Both the position numbers and the translations under genes were made by a program. A stretch of 64,000 nucleotides of DNA from Amaricoccus sp003258405 (GTDB taxonomy: Bacteria; Pseudomonadota; Alphaproteobacteria; Rhodobacterales; Rhodobacteraceae), in assembly GCF_043226085.1 (NCBI RefSeq), contig NZ_CP171225.1:3658001-3722000 (forward strand), read 5' to 3'. The notes beneath the pieces are model-generated. The model was not told the origin of the DNA and made no database searches. It saw only the letters and a list, made by a program, of their open reading frames with translations. This document shows positions 25,591-34,986 of the stretch, piece by piece (position 1 is the first letter of the stretch; every line of letters starts with the position of its first letter).

Positions 25591-26831
25591 CAGCGCAGCG
25601 CCTGCAGGAGGCTCGCGGTGGCAAACCCGTCCGGCGTCATCCCGTTCGCGCGCTGGTAGCTGCGGATCGCCGTCGCGGTGTCCGGCCCGATCATCCCGTC
25701 GGCGCCGCCGGTGTTGTAGCCCGCCGCCGTCAGCCGCTGCTGCAGCTCGATCTTCTCCGTCCGGCTGAGCGCGCGTTCGCCCCGCGGCCAGGGATGCACG
25801 AAGGGCCCGCCGCCCGCGATCCGGTCGCCGAGATGGCCCACGCCCATCGCATAGGAGGTCGCGTTGTTGTACTTCTTGATGACATAGAAGTTCTGGTAGA
25901 CCGCGAAGGCCGGGCCGCTCGCGCCGGCCGGCGCGATGATCGCCGCCGAGCCGTGATCGGGCAGGGTGCCGCCGGCAACCGTCGTCACGCCCTTCGCGCG
26001 CCATTCCGCCACCGGCCGCCGGTGCCGGTCGTCGGCCACCGAATAGTCGAACCCCGAGGGCAGCCGCACCTCGACCCCCCAGGGCCGCCCGTGCTGCCAG
26101 CCGGCGCGGGCGAGATAGTTCGCGGCGGAGGCGAGCCCGTCGGTCGGGGTGTCGGACCAGACGTCGCGATGCCCGTCGCCGGTGAAATCGACCGCATAGC
26201 TCAGATAGCTCGTCGGCATGAACTGGGTGTGGCCCATCGCGCCGGCCCAGGAGCCGACCATCCGGTCGGGCGTGGTGTCGCCCGCCTGCAGGATCTTGAG
26301 CGCCGCCATCAGCTGCTCCTCGGCGAAGGCCTTGCGGCGGCCCTCATAGGCCAGCGTCGCCAGGGCCTCGATCACCGGGATGCTGCCGCGATAGGTGCCG
26401 TAATTGGTCTCCATCCCCCAGATCGCCAGCACCGTCTCGCCATCGACGCCATAGGTGGTCTCGATGGCCGAGAGCGTGTTGGCGAGCGCGGCGCGCTGGG
26501 CGCGGCCGTTCGACACCCGGTCGGGGGAGGCCGCGCTGTCGAGATATTCCCAGATCGGCTTGGTGAACTCGGCCTGCTTGCTGTCGAGCCGCATGACCTC
26601 GGAATTGACGCCGACGCCGCGGAAGGCCGCATCGAACACCGCGGGCTGGATGCCCTGCGCGATGGCCTTGCGGCGGAACCCGTCGCGCCAGACCTGGAAG
26701 CTCTCGGGCTGCGGTGAGGCGACAGCGCGGGAAAGGGGCGGCGCGCTGCGCTCCACCGTGGAATTCGCGCTCACGCCACATCCTCCGGTCACCAGGGCGA
26801 AGATGGAAACGGCTAGGGGAAATAGTCTCAC
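25590..26831 (-). CDS. Lytic murein transglycosylase (MltB family) with peptidoglycan-binding domain
   Basis: A 413-residue lipoprotein that cleaves peptidoglycan to 1,6-anhydro muropeptides. GTG 26831 follows GGAGG by 9 bases and yields a signal peptide with lipobox VTGGC (Cys 18). The SLT_2 domain (about 45-335) has the catalytic glutamate in IWGMETNYG near residue 141, and MGHTQFMPTSY and YNNATSYAMGVGHL; a peptidoglycan-binding domain follows (about 350-413, with GGADGMIGPDTATAIRSYQ). Coupled to the downstream NYN gene by TGATG. Confidence 0.93.
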   Translation of the reverse strand: MRLFPLAVSIFALVTGGCGVSANSTVERSAPPLSRAVASPQPESFQVWRDGFRRKAIAQGIQPAVFDAAFRGVGVNSEVMRLDSKQAEFTKPIWEYLDSAASPDRVSNGRAQRAALANTLSAIETTYGVDGETVLAIWGMETNYGTYRGSIPVIEALATLAYEGRRKAFAEEQLMAALKILQAGDTTPDRMVGSWAGAMGHTQFMPTSYLSYAVDFTGDGHRDVWSDTPTDGLASAANYLARAGWQHGRPWGVEVRLPSGFDYSVADDRHRRPVAEWRAKGVTTVAGGTLPDHGSAAIIAPAGASGPAFAVYQNFYVIKKYNNATSYAMGVGHLGDRIAGGGPFVHPWPRGERALSRTEKIELQQRLTAAGYNTGGADGMIGPDTATAIRSYQRANGMTPDGFATASLLQALR

Positions 26832-27061
26832 GGGAAAATGCCTCCGGCTCGATCGGTCTTGCCATTTTTTGGCCGAATCTACCTTCGCGTGTGACGGAAA
26901 GATAGGGGAATCGCGACCTGACACCCGCCCGTGCTGCGGCAATCCGGGTCGGGCCGCGCCGGAGCGGCCACCGCGCGGCGTCCACCCCGGCCGCGTCAGA
27001 CCGGTGTTGTCCCGAACGCCGGGGCGTTGCAGGATCGGAGGCGGGCAGGGGAGAGGGACCG

Positions 27062-28087
27062 TTGGACAAGGGGGAAGACGTGGACGCGGCATTGCTGAAA
27101 GTGGCGGAGACCTTGTTCCGGCCGCTGGCGGAGCAGGGCGCGAAGGCCGCGTTCCGGCCCGGCGGATCATCGGCCGGGGACGCGCTCACCAAGGCGCTCT
27201 CGGACAAGCTCGCCACCGTGATCGCCGAGGCCGATCCGGCGGCGATCGCCGATCGCATGACCCGGCGGCGCAGGTATGTCTCGCTCAAGCGGCAGATGAA
27301 TTTCGAGGAAGTGGCGGCGCTTGCGCTCGACCTCGCGAGCCGGACGCCCGTGGAACAGCAGCGCTCCATCGACGAGGACTGGTTCATGAACTGGTTCCAG
27401 TCGGCGGAGGCGGTCTCGGACGAGATGCTCCAGGAGCTCTGGGCGAGGGCCTTCGCGGCGCGCGCCGATGCGCGCCTGCGGCCGATTTCCCTGCGGGCGC
27501 TCGACACGCTGCGCCTGATGGAGCGGCAGGATGTGGTGAACTTCCGCCGGGCCGCGGATGTCTTCAGCCTGTTTGGCGTCGTGCTGGCGACAAGCCGCGA
27601 TGTCCTCGACGCCATCATGCCAGGGCACGCCCTGGACAGCCTCATGGATCTCAGCCTTGTCGAGCAGATGGATTCGTCCGGCACCAACATCGCGATTCCG
27701 GGCGGCTTTGCCCTCTACTTCAATCTTCCCCCCGATCTCTGGGCGCCGGACAGCTTCCGGCAATATCGCCTGACCGCACGCGCCCGCGAACTCGCCGGGA
27801 CGCTTCCGCCCGAACTTGTGGTCGAGCAACCGTCGGTCGGGGCGTTCGACATGGAAGACCCTGCCGTCGTCGCACGGTACATCAATCTGGTCACGAGCGG
27901 GTTCGACCCGCGATACAACGTCTATCTGGCGGCCCATGGCGCCGATGGCCAGCGCCCGCCGCCGGGCGGCCGCAAGGCGACCCACCAATGGGACAGCCGG
28001 GCGCGCGCGTGGGTCCGGCTGAAACATGAGCCAGGTCCCGTCGATCCCATGGTTCTCCAGGCGATCGAAGCCGGGCTCGGCCTCTAG
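27062..28087 (+). CDS. DUF2806 domain protein
   Basis: A 341-residue soluble protein of unknown function. The middle matches my recollection of DUF2806: DEDWFMNWFQSAEAVSDEMLQELWARAF followed by ISLRALDTLRLM, a pattern seen in proteins sometimes found in accessory regions. The N-terminal 60 residues are helical. TTG 27062 is used because GGGGAGAGGG precedes it; no ATG is available near. Flanked by the divergent transglycosylase and the second 82-bp repeat. No partner gene suggests a function. Confidence 0.7.
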   Translation: MDKGEDVDAALLKVAETLFRPLAEQGAKAAFRPGGSSAGDALTKALSDKLATVIAEADPAAIADRMTRRRRYVSLKRQMNFEEVAALALDLASRTPVEQQRSIDEDWFMNWFQSAEAVSDEMLQELWARAFAARADARLRPISLRALDTLRLMERQDVVNFRRAADVFSLFGVVLATSRDVLDAIMPGHALDSLMDLSLVEQMDSSGTNIAIPGGFALYFNLPPDLWAPDSFRQYRLTARARELAGTLPPELVVEQPSVGAFDMEDPAVVARYINLVTSGFDPRYNVYLAAHGADGQRPPPGGRKATHQWDSRARAWVRLKHEPGPVDPMVLQAIEAGLGL

Positions 28088-28154
28088 CCCGGCGCCGTTT
28101 CCGATCACGACGCGCTCAGAAACGGGCGCGCCCGCACGCCGGCGCCCCTTGGGG

Positions 28155-28236
28155 ATTCATGATATGTTAACTACGAAAATCCAATGATTCCAATGGCGTT
28201 TTTCGATTTTCACGGTGAAACGCCCCGTTTTCACGG
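28155..28236 (+). repeat. 82-bp dispersed intergenic repeat, copy 2
   Basis: Second copy of the element at 4215-4296 in the same orientation, 78 of 82 identical. It lies 68 bases after the DUF2806 gene and 26 bases before the rnr stop codon, that is between two converging genes, so it cannot be the promoter of either. It contains the same TTTCAC-G-GTGAAA palindrome (28208-28220) and hairpin arm, unchanged between copies. Confidence 0.93.
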
Positions 28237-28261
28237 GCTCCGCTCCCCCCGAAAGTAGCCA

Positions 28262-30517
28262 TCAGGGCCGGCTGCGGCGCTCGGATTTCGCCCGTTTCAC
28301 ATGCCGGATCTTCGCTTTCGCGAGCTTCCGGCGTGGCGGGCCGCCCTTGCCGCGGCGGGGCGGCGTGGGCATGCCCTTGCCCTCGACCTCGAGCAGCTCG
28401 AAGAGCAGCCCGCCGGTGATCGGTGCGGCCTCCGCCAGCCGCACGAGCACCCGCTGGCCAAGGCCGATCACCCGCCGGGATTTCTCCCCGGTCAGCGTCT
28501 GGGCCTCCGGGTCGTGGCGGAAATATTCGGTCCCGATCGCCGAGATCGGCACCAGCCCGTCCGCCCCGGTCTCGTCGAGCTTCACGAAGAGCCCGAAGCG
28601 CGCGATGCCCGCGATGGTGCCCGCGAATTCCGAGCCGATCCGCTCCGAGAGATAGGCCGCGAGATAGCGGTCGGTGGTGTCGCGTTCGGCCATCATCGAG
28701 CGCCGCTCGGTCATCGAGATATGCTCGCCCGTCCGCTCGAGCTCCGCCTCTTCCTCATGGGTAAGCCCGTCCTCGCCCCAGCCATGCGCCCGGATCAGCG
28801 CCCGGTGCACCAGAAGGTCGGCATAGCGCCGGATCGGCGAGGTGAAATGGCCGTAGCGGGCGAGGTTGAGCCCGAAATGCCCGAAGTTTTCCGGCGCGTA
28901 ATAGGCCTGGGTCATGGCGCGCAGCACGCTCATGTTGATCATCTCGGCATGTTCGGTGCCCGCGACCCCGTCGAGCAGCCGGTTGAGATGCGCGGTCTTC
29001 AGAACCTGCCCCTTGGCGAGCGTGAGCCCGACGCTCGCCGCCGTCTCGCGCAGGCTTTCGAGCTTTTCCGGGTTCGGCTCCTCATGCACCCGGTAGAGCA
29101 GCCGCACCCGCTTCGCCTCCAGCGTCTCGGCGGCGGCGACATTGGCGAGGATCATGAAATCCTCGACCACGCGGTGGGCATCGAACCGGTCGCGGAAGGC
29201 AACGGAAAGCACCTCGCCCATCTCCGAGAGCACGATCCGGCGCTCCGGCAGGTCGAGATCGAGCGGCGCCCGCCGCGCCCGCGCCGCATGGGCCGCCCGC
29301 CAGGCCGCCCAGAGCGGATCGATCACGCTTTCCTTCAGCGGCCGGGTCGCCGCATCGGGCGTCCCGTCCGCCGCGGCCTGGGCCTGGGTATAGGTGAGGC
29401 TCGCCGGCGAGCGCATCAGCCCGCGGGTAAAGCGATGCTCGATCTTCTCGCCCTCGGCATCGAGCGTGATCCTCACCGCGATGCAGGGCCGGTCGACGCC
29501 TTCATGGAGCGAGCAGAGATCGCCCGAAAGACCATCGGGCAGCATGGGCACCACCCGGTCGGGGAAATAGGTCGAGTTGCCCCGCCGCAGCGCCTCCCGG
29601 TCCAGCGCGCTGCCGGGCCGGACATAATGCGCCACATCCGCGATGGCGACCCAGACCACATGCCCGCCGGGATTCTTCGGATCCCTGTCGGGCTCGGCAA
29701 AGATCGCGTCATCATGATCCCGCGCATCTTCGGGGTCGATGGTCACGAGCGGCAGATCCCGGAGATCCTCGCGCGCGCCGAGAGAGACCGGCTTCGCGGT
29801 CTCGGCCTCCCGGAGCACGGCCTGCGGAAACTCGTCCGGAATGCCGTGTTCATGGATCGCGATGAGCGAGACCGAGCGCGGCGCCGAAGGATCGCCCAGC
29901 CGGGCAATCACCCGCGCCCTCGGCATGAGATGCGAGCGTGCCGGCCCGGATTGCTCCGCCTCGACCAGCTCGCCATCCCGCGCGCCCCCCGACTGCCCCG
30001 GAGGCACGAGCCAGTCGCGGTCCGTCCGCTTGTCGATCGCCGCGATCCGCCCGCCTTCGGGCGAGGCATGGTAGATGCCGATCACCCGTTTTGGCCCCAT
30101 CCCGATCCTGCGGATCACCCGAGCCGCCAGCGGCACGTTCTCGCCCTCGAGCGCGGTCATCCGCCCGAGCAGCCGGTCGCCCGCACCGAGCGCCGGGTCG
30201 TCCTTGCGGGTGAGCACGAGGATCCGCGGCGCGGGCTCCTCCTCATCCCATTCCGCAGGCTCGGCCCAGAGATCGCCCGCATCGTCCGGCCCCGTCACGC
30301 GCAGGACGAGAACCGGGGGCAGCTCGCCGGAAGGGCGCACCCGCTTGCGGCGCTTGTCGATGAGCCCGTCTCGGGTCATCTGGGCGAGCAGCTGCTTCAG
30401 CTCGACCTTCGCGGTCCCCTTTAGGCCGAAGGCACGCGAAATCTCGCGTTTGCCCGACTGGCCGGGATTGTCGCGCAGGAAGTTCAGGATCTCGTCGGGG
30501 GTGGGTAAGCGGTTCAT
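28262..30517 (-). CDS. rnr: Ribonuclease R
   Basis: RNase R is a 3'-to-5' exoribonuclease that degrades structured RNA. The 751-residue protein has an N-terminal winged-helix/cold-shock region (DEILNFLRDNPGQSGKREIS), the RNB catalytic domain (acidic residues in DPEDARDHDDAIFAEPD; then HYVRPGSALDREA and TSPIRRYADLLVHRAL), an S1 domain (GTIAGIARFGLFVKLDETGADGLV) and a lysine/arginine-rich tail typical of RNase R. ATG 30517 follows GGAAGG; the upstream in-frame extension is not coding. Confidence 0.97.
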   Translation of the reverse strand: MNRLPTPDEILNFLRDNPGQSGKREISRAFGLKGTAKVELKQLLAQMTRDGLIDKRRKRVRPSGELPPVLVLRVTGPDDAGDLWAEPAEWDEEEPAPRILVLTRKDDPALGAGDRLLGRMTALEGENVPLAARVIRRIGMGPKRVIGIYHASPEGGRIAAIDKRTDRDWLVPPGQSGGARDGELVEAEQSGPARSHLMPRARVIARLGDPSAPRSVSLIAIHEHGIPDEFPQAVLREAETAKPVSLGAREDLRDLPLVTIDPEDARDHDDAIFAEPDRDPKNPGGHVVWVAIADVAHYVRPGSALDREALRRGNSTYFPDRVVPMLPDGLSGDLCSLHEGVDRPCIAVRITLDAEGEKIEHRFTRGLMRSPASLTYTQAQAAADGTPDAATRPLKESVIDPLWAAWRAAHAARARRAPLDLDLPERRIVLSEMGEVLSVAFRDRFDAHRVVEDFMILANVAAAETLEAKRVRLLYRVHEEPNPEKLESLRETAASVGLTLAKGQVLKTAHLNRLLDGVAGTEHAEMINMSVLRAMTQAYYAPENFGHFGLNLARYGHFTSPIRRYADLLVHRALIRAHGWGEDGLTHEEEAELERTGEHISMTERRSMMAERDTTDRYLAAYLSERIGSEFAGTIAGIARFGLFVKLDETGADGLVPISAIGTEYFRHDPEAQTLTGEKSRRVIGLGQRVLVRLAEAAPITGGLLFELLEVEGKGMPTPPRRGKGGPPRRKLAKAKIRHVKRAKSERRSRP

Positions 30518-31068
30518 GCCTTCCGTTAACATGCGTCCGAAGCGCTGACATCCGGAATTTCGCATGCCCGCAGCAAGTGGGGCAGGGCGGACACGCCACC
30601 CACGCTCCCGGACCATGGTCGCGCGAGGGGCGAGTTCTCGCGAACCGGAAGGCCGGTGCGGGCTGGTGGAGAGTGCGTCGCTTTTATTGAAAATTGCGCT
30701 CATTCTGTCGCGCCGCGAGCATTGAACGAGCCCGGAGCATATGTATTAACGACTACGACTGCAGGTTGTGCGCCGTCGGATTCGCGCCTTTGTGACGGCA
30801 TCAGCACACTGCAGCGCAACAATTGGCGCGAAGGGCTGGTGCCAACCCCTTGAGGGGTGGTGATTTCAATCTATACGTGTATATTTTTGTGGCAAGCTCC
30901 TCGCTTTTGAGGTATGGCTTGTCTGACGGAATCGCAAATTTTGTTAAAAGGTTGCGAAGTTTCAAATCGTTAAGGGAGTGCATATCCTGAAACGGAAAGC
31001 AGCTTTGCGGTTACCTTTGGTTAGGAGGTCTGCGGCAGGTTCGTGGCCACGAAGGGTGGGGGCGTATT
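30518..31068. other. AT-richer intergenic region between divergent rnr and the GGDEF/EAL gene
   Basis: About 550 bases. Composition is clearly AT-richer from about 30670 on. A short hairpin ACCCC-TTGA-GGGGT lies at 30845-30858 and long A/T runs follow (around 30880-30980). It should contain the promoters of both divergent genes and could hold a regulatory leader, but no open frame with a credible start is seen. Confidence 0.5.
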
Positions 31069-33675
31069 GTGAATACTGCTAGAATCTCCGTGTCGGCCTT
31101 GTCGCGAGATCTTTTTACGCGACGCGTTGTGGTGCCAATGGCCTGTGCCATCCTCGGCGCCATCTTTATGGTCGTGGGATTCGTCATCTTCACCGCCCAG
31201 GGGCAGAATCGCCTCGAAGTTGAGTCGTCGACCAAACTCGCCGAAACCGCGCTCTCGGTGAACAAGCGGCAGATGGCGCGCAACCTGCGCGACTACGCTG
31301 TCTGGGAAGACGTCTACAACCATCTTCATGTGAGTCTCGATTTCGACTGGGCCGCCACAGACGGCAATGTCGGCGCCAACATCTACGAGGGGCTCGGCTA
31401 CGAGATGGCCTTCGTCATCAACCCGGTTGGCGAGACCGTCTATTCCGTGCTCGAAGGCGTGCCGCAGCGGGCGGACGCCTTTGCGATCGTGCCGGAGGGG
31501 CTGCAGGAGCTCATCGCCTCGGGGCTCGCCTCGCCGACGCCGGCGGTCGGCGTCCTGCGTTCGAGCCAGGGTCTGGTGCTCGTTGCCGCCACCTCGATCA
31601 TGCCGCCTTCGGTCAATCCCGAAAGTCTGCCGCCATCGGAACGTTCCGTTCTCGTCTTCTGCAAACGGCTCGATGCGAGTTTCCTCTCACGTATCGGCAG
31701 CGAATACCTGTTGCGCGATCTCCGCATCATCTTCGGCCAGCCGCCCGCAGAGGGCGGCGCAACGATTCCGCTGCTCGGGCCGGAAGGCGAGCAGCTCGGG
31801 CTGCTCTACTGGACGCCGGAGAAGCCGGGCTTCGAGCTGCTCCGCCTGCTGCTGCCGCCGCTCGCGATGTCGATCGTCGTGCTGGTGGCCTTTGCCTGGC
31901 TGGTGGTGAGCAATGCACGCAAGACCACGAGCGCGCTTCAGGAATCGGCCCGGACGGTCGAGGCCTATGCCCAGACGCTCGAGGAAAGCGAATCGCGCTT
32001 CCGCGATGTGGCGGAAGCCTCGTCGGACTGGATCTGGGAATGCGATCCGCATCTGCGGCTCATCTATCTTTCGACCCGCTTCTCGGAAGTCACCGGCATT
32101 GCCGCCGCCTCACTCCTCGGCAAGACGCTCGAGGCCTGCTTCGCGCCGGTCGACGGCTTCGATGCCGAGCGGCACCTGATGACGGAGCTGCGCAAGCAGG
32201 TCACCTTCCGCGACATCCGCTGCCGCTATCGCGATGCCAACAACCGGGTGCGCAACTGCCGCCTCGCCGGGCGGCCGATCTTCGACTCGCAAGGCGTCTT
32301 CATCGGATTCCGCGGCACGGCGACCGACATCACCGAGGAGGTCGAGGCGCAGGCCCGTGCGCAGCATCTGGCGCTTCACGACAGCCTTACCAGCCTGCCC
32401 AACCGGGTGCTCTTCGCCGAGCGGCTCAACATGGCGCTGGGCGGCCGGCGGCGGAAGGCGGCGCGCGTCGCGGTGCTCTGCCTCGATCTCGATCATTTCA
32501 AGGAAGTGAACGACACGCTTGGCCACGCGGCAGGGGATCTGCTGCTCAACGAGGTTGCCGAGCGGCTCAAGACGTGCGCCCGACCGACCGACACGGTCGC
32601 GCGGCTTGGCGGCGACGAGTTTGCCATCATCCAGACCGACATCAACGGCCCGCCGGACGTGCAGGCGCTCACCTCGCGGATCATCGAGGTGATCGAGGAA
32701 CCGTTCCAGGTCGATGGGAACCTGCTTCATGTGGGCGTGAGCATCGGCGTCGCGCTGTCATCGAACCGGGGCGACAGCCCGGAGAAGCTCCTGAAGAATG
32801 CCGATATCGCGCTCTACCGCGCCAAGCAGAGCGGGCGGAACACCGTGCGGTTCTTCGAGGTGCAGATGGATCTCGAACTGCAGGAGCGCAAGGCGCTCGA
32901 ATACGATCTGCGCCAGGCGATCGCGGGCGAGGAGTTCGAGCTCCACTACCAACCGCTCATCGATATTCGCGGGGCAAAGATCACCGGGGTCGAGGCGCTG
33001 CTGCGCTGGCGGCATCCGGACCGCGGCATGGTGCCGCCGGAGCTTTTCATCCCGATTGCCGAGGATACCGGTCTCATCGGCGCGATCGGCGAATGGGTGC
33101 TGGCGACCGCCTGCCGGCAAGCGCTGGAATGGCCCGATCTGATGATGGCGGTGAACATGTCCGCGGTGCAGTTCCGGCAGCGCGACATCGTGCAGACCGT
33201 ACGCCACATCCTGCAGGATGTGGGCCTGCCACCGAGCCGGCTCGAGCTCGAGATCACCGAGAGCGTTCTCATCAGCGATACCGATCTCGCGCTCGAGGTG
33301 CTCAATTCCTTCAAGGAAATCGGCATCAAGGTGGCGCTCGACGATTTCGGAACGGGGTTCTCGTCTCTCGCCTGTCTCAACGCCTTCCCGTTCGACAAGC
33401 TCAAGATCGATCGCTCCTTCATCGCGGATGCGCGGGAAGAGCAGAAGTCGCACGCCATCGTGCGGTCCGTCATCAGCCTCGGCCGCAGTCTCGGCATCGC
33501 CACGACCGCCGAGGGCGTCGAGGCGCGGGACCAGATCAAGTTCCTGCTCGCAGAGGGGTGCGACCAGGTTCAGGGGAATCTCTTCGGGGGAGCGATGAAT
33601 GCCCGGAGGATGACCGAATTCCTCAAGGGGTGGACCGGTTTCGGCGAGGAGGGGGACTCCATCGCAGCAGCGTAG
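31069..33675 (+). CDS. Membrane GGDEF-EAL protein with CHASE4-like sensor and PAS domain
   Basis: An 868-residue cyclic-di-GMP enzyme. Order: membrane segment 1 (about 23-44), an extracytoplasmic CHASE4-like domain (about 55-255, with NLRDYAVWEDVYNHL), membrane segment 2 (about 261-281), PAS (about 305-425), GGDEF with the intact motif RLGGDEFAI near 512-520, and EAL with EALLRWRHPD near 641 and DDFGTGFSSLACLN. Both catalytic motifs look complete, so it may make or break c-di-GMP; which dominates cannot be told. Start is GTG 31069. It ends 31 bases before the decarboxylase gene and may be co-transcribed with it. Confidence 0.93.
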   Translation: MNTARISVSALSRDLFTRRVVVPMACAILGAIFMVVGFVIFTAQGQNRLEVESSTKLAETALSVNKRQMARNLRDYAVWEDVYNHLHVSLDFDWAATDGNVGANIYEGLGYEMAFVINPVGETVYSVLEGVPQRADAFAIVPEGLQELIASGLASPTPAVGVLRSSQGLVLVAATSIMPPSVNPESLPPSERSVLVFCKRLDASFLSRIGSEYLLRDLRIIFGQPPAEGGATIPLLGPEGEQLGLLYWTPEKPGFELLRLLLPPLAMSIVVLVAFAWLVVSNARKTTSALQESARTVEAYAQTLEESESRFRDVAEASSDWIWECDPHLRLIYLSTRFSEVTGIAAASLLGKTLEACFAPVDGFDAERHLMTELRKQVTFRDIRCRYRDANNRVRNCRLAGRPIFDSQGVFIGFRGTATDITEEVEAQARAQHLALHDSLTSLPNRVLFAERLNMALGGRRRKAARVAVLCLDLDHFKEVNDTLGHAAGDLLLNEVAERLKTCARPTDTVARLGGDEFAIIQTDINGPPDVQALTSRIIEVIEEPFQVDGNLLHVGVSIGVALSSNRGDSPEKLLKNADIALYRAKQSGRNTVRFFEVQMDLELQERKALEYDLRQAIAGEEFELHYQPLIDIRGAKITGVEALLRWRHPDRGMVPPELFIPIAEDTGLIGAIGEWVLATACRQALEWPDLMMAVNMSAVQFRQRDIVQTVRHILQDVGLPPSRLELEITESVLISDTDLALEVLNSFKEIGIKVALDDFGTGFSSLACLNAFPFDKLKIDRSFIADAREEQKSHAIVRSVISLGRSLGIATTAEGVEARDQIKFLLAEGCDQVQGNLFGGAMNARRMTEFLKGWTGFGEEGDSIAAA

Positions 33676-33706
33676 CGCCCTGTGCTACCCAATTCAGGAT
33701 CAGAGT

Positions 33707-34951
33707 ATGCGTAATAGAGCAGAGGCGTTGGACCCCGAGTATATCGCGGACCTTTCACTGCCCTACCGAGACGAAACGTTCGTTGCTCCCTTTCAGCCGC
33801 CGGCGCTTGCACCTTCGGCCGCGGGTCTGCGGGGGTATGGCAGTGTGGAAGAGATCATCGAAGACCTCGCGCCGAGCGAACCGGTCTTCTGCATCGATCC
33901 CTTCGAATTGAGGGCGTCGGCCGCACGGTTCATGAACTTTCCCGGCCGTCCGCTTTATGCGGTGAAATGCAATCCGCACCCTTTCGTGCTCGAGACGCTC
34001 TTCGACGCGGGCATCCGTGACTTCGATGTGGCGTCGCTTGGCGAGATCGAGCTTGTCGAATCGCTCTTCGGCAAGGCTGCGGGGCAGTTCTTCAACAACC
34101 CCGCCAAGACGCGCCCGGCGATCCGGAAGGCGAGCGAGCTGCACGGGATCCGCTTCTATACCGCCGATTGCATCGAGGAGGTCGAGAAGATCCTCCAGGA
34201 GGCCGATCTCAGCGACGAGCTCATCATCGCCGTGCGGCTCGCGACGCCGGGCAAGGACGCGCGCTATGTTCTCTCGACGAAGTTCGGGGCGAGCGCCGAC
34301 GAGGCGGCGCGGATCCTCCAGCATGTCCATGCCCGTGGCGTGAAGGCCGGCATCTCGTTTCATGTCGGATCGCAGTGCCTTTCGCCCGGGGCCTTCGGCA
34401 CCGCGATGACGCTGGCGGGCAAGGTCGCGCGCAAGGCCGATGTGCCGATCAGCGTGCTGAATGTCGGCGGCGGCTTCCCGGCGCCCTATCCGGGAGACAG
34501 TCCGGCAAGCCTCCAGCACTACTTCTCGCACGTCATCCACGGGCGGCAGAAGCTCGCGCTTGCGCCGGGCTACATGCTGCTCTGCGAGCCGGGGCGCAGC
34601 CTTGTTGCGACCTCGGGGACGGTGCTGCTCCAGGTGGTGGTGCGCCGGGGCAACAGCCTCTATCTCAACGACGGCATCTTCGGGACGCTTCAGGAGCTTG
34701 GGCATCCGAAGGAGAGCCGGCCGGTGCGGCTGCTGCGCAACGGGGACCGGCCCGAAAAGCGGCCGGCGGAGTTCAAGATCTATGGCCCGACCTGCGACTC
34801 CAATGACGTTCTCGGAGCAAGCTTCACACTGCCCGATGACGTGCAGGAGGGAGACTGGGTGGAAGTTGGAATGATGGGAGCCTACAGCCTCGCCATGCGT
34901 ACGGAGTTCAACGGGTTTCATGCGAGCAATGTGGTGAGGCTGACCGGCTGA
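33707..34951 (+). CDS. Fold-type III PLP-dependent decarboxylase, ornithine/lysine decarboxylase-like
   Basis: A 414-residue alanine-racemase-fold decarboxylase. The PLP lysine is in YAVKCNPHP (about residue 87); HVGSQ, NVGGGFPAPYPG (phosphate loop), EPGRSLVA and the C-terminal GPTCDSNDVL with the active-site cysteine match the ornithine/lysine decarboxylase group rather than diaminopimelate decarboxylase. Expected product: putrescine or cadaverine. An N-terminal extension of about 45 residues precedes the barrel. Followed after 35 bases by an EamA transporter on the same strand. Confidence 0.88.
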   Translation: MRNRAEALDPEYIADLSLPYRDETFVAPFQPPALAPSAAGLRGYGSVEEIIEDLAPSEPVFCIDPFELRASAARFMNFPGRPLYAVKCNPHPFVLETLFDAGIRDFDVASLGEIELVESLFGKAAGQFFNNPAKTRPAIRKASELHGIRFYTADCIEEVEKILQEADLSDELIIAVRLATPGKDARYVLSTKFGASADEAARILQHVHARGVKAGISFHVGSQCLSPGAFGTAMTLAGKVARKADVPISVLNVGGGFPAPYPGDSPASLQHYFSHVIHGRQKLALAPGYMLLCEPGRSLVATSGTVLLQVVVRRGNSLYLNDGIFGTLQELGHPKESRPVRLLRNGDRPEKRPAEFKIYGPTCDSNDVLGASFTLPDDVQEGDWVEVGMMGAYSLAMRTEFNGFHASNVVRLTG

Positions 34952-34986
34952 GGGGCCGGTTTGACAGTAAATTGGAGAGAAGAGCG

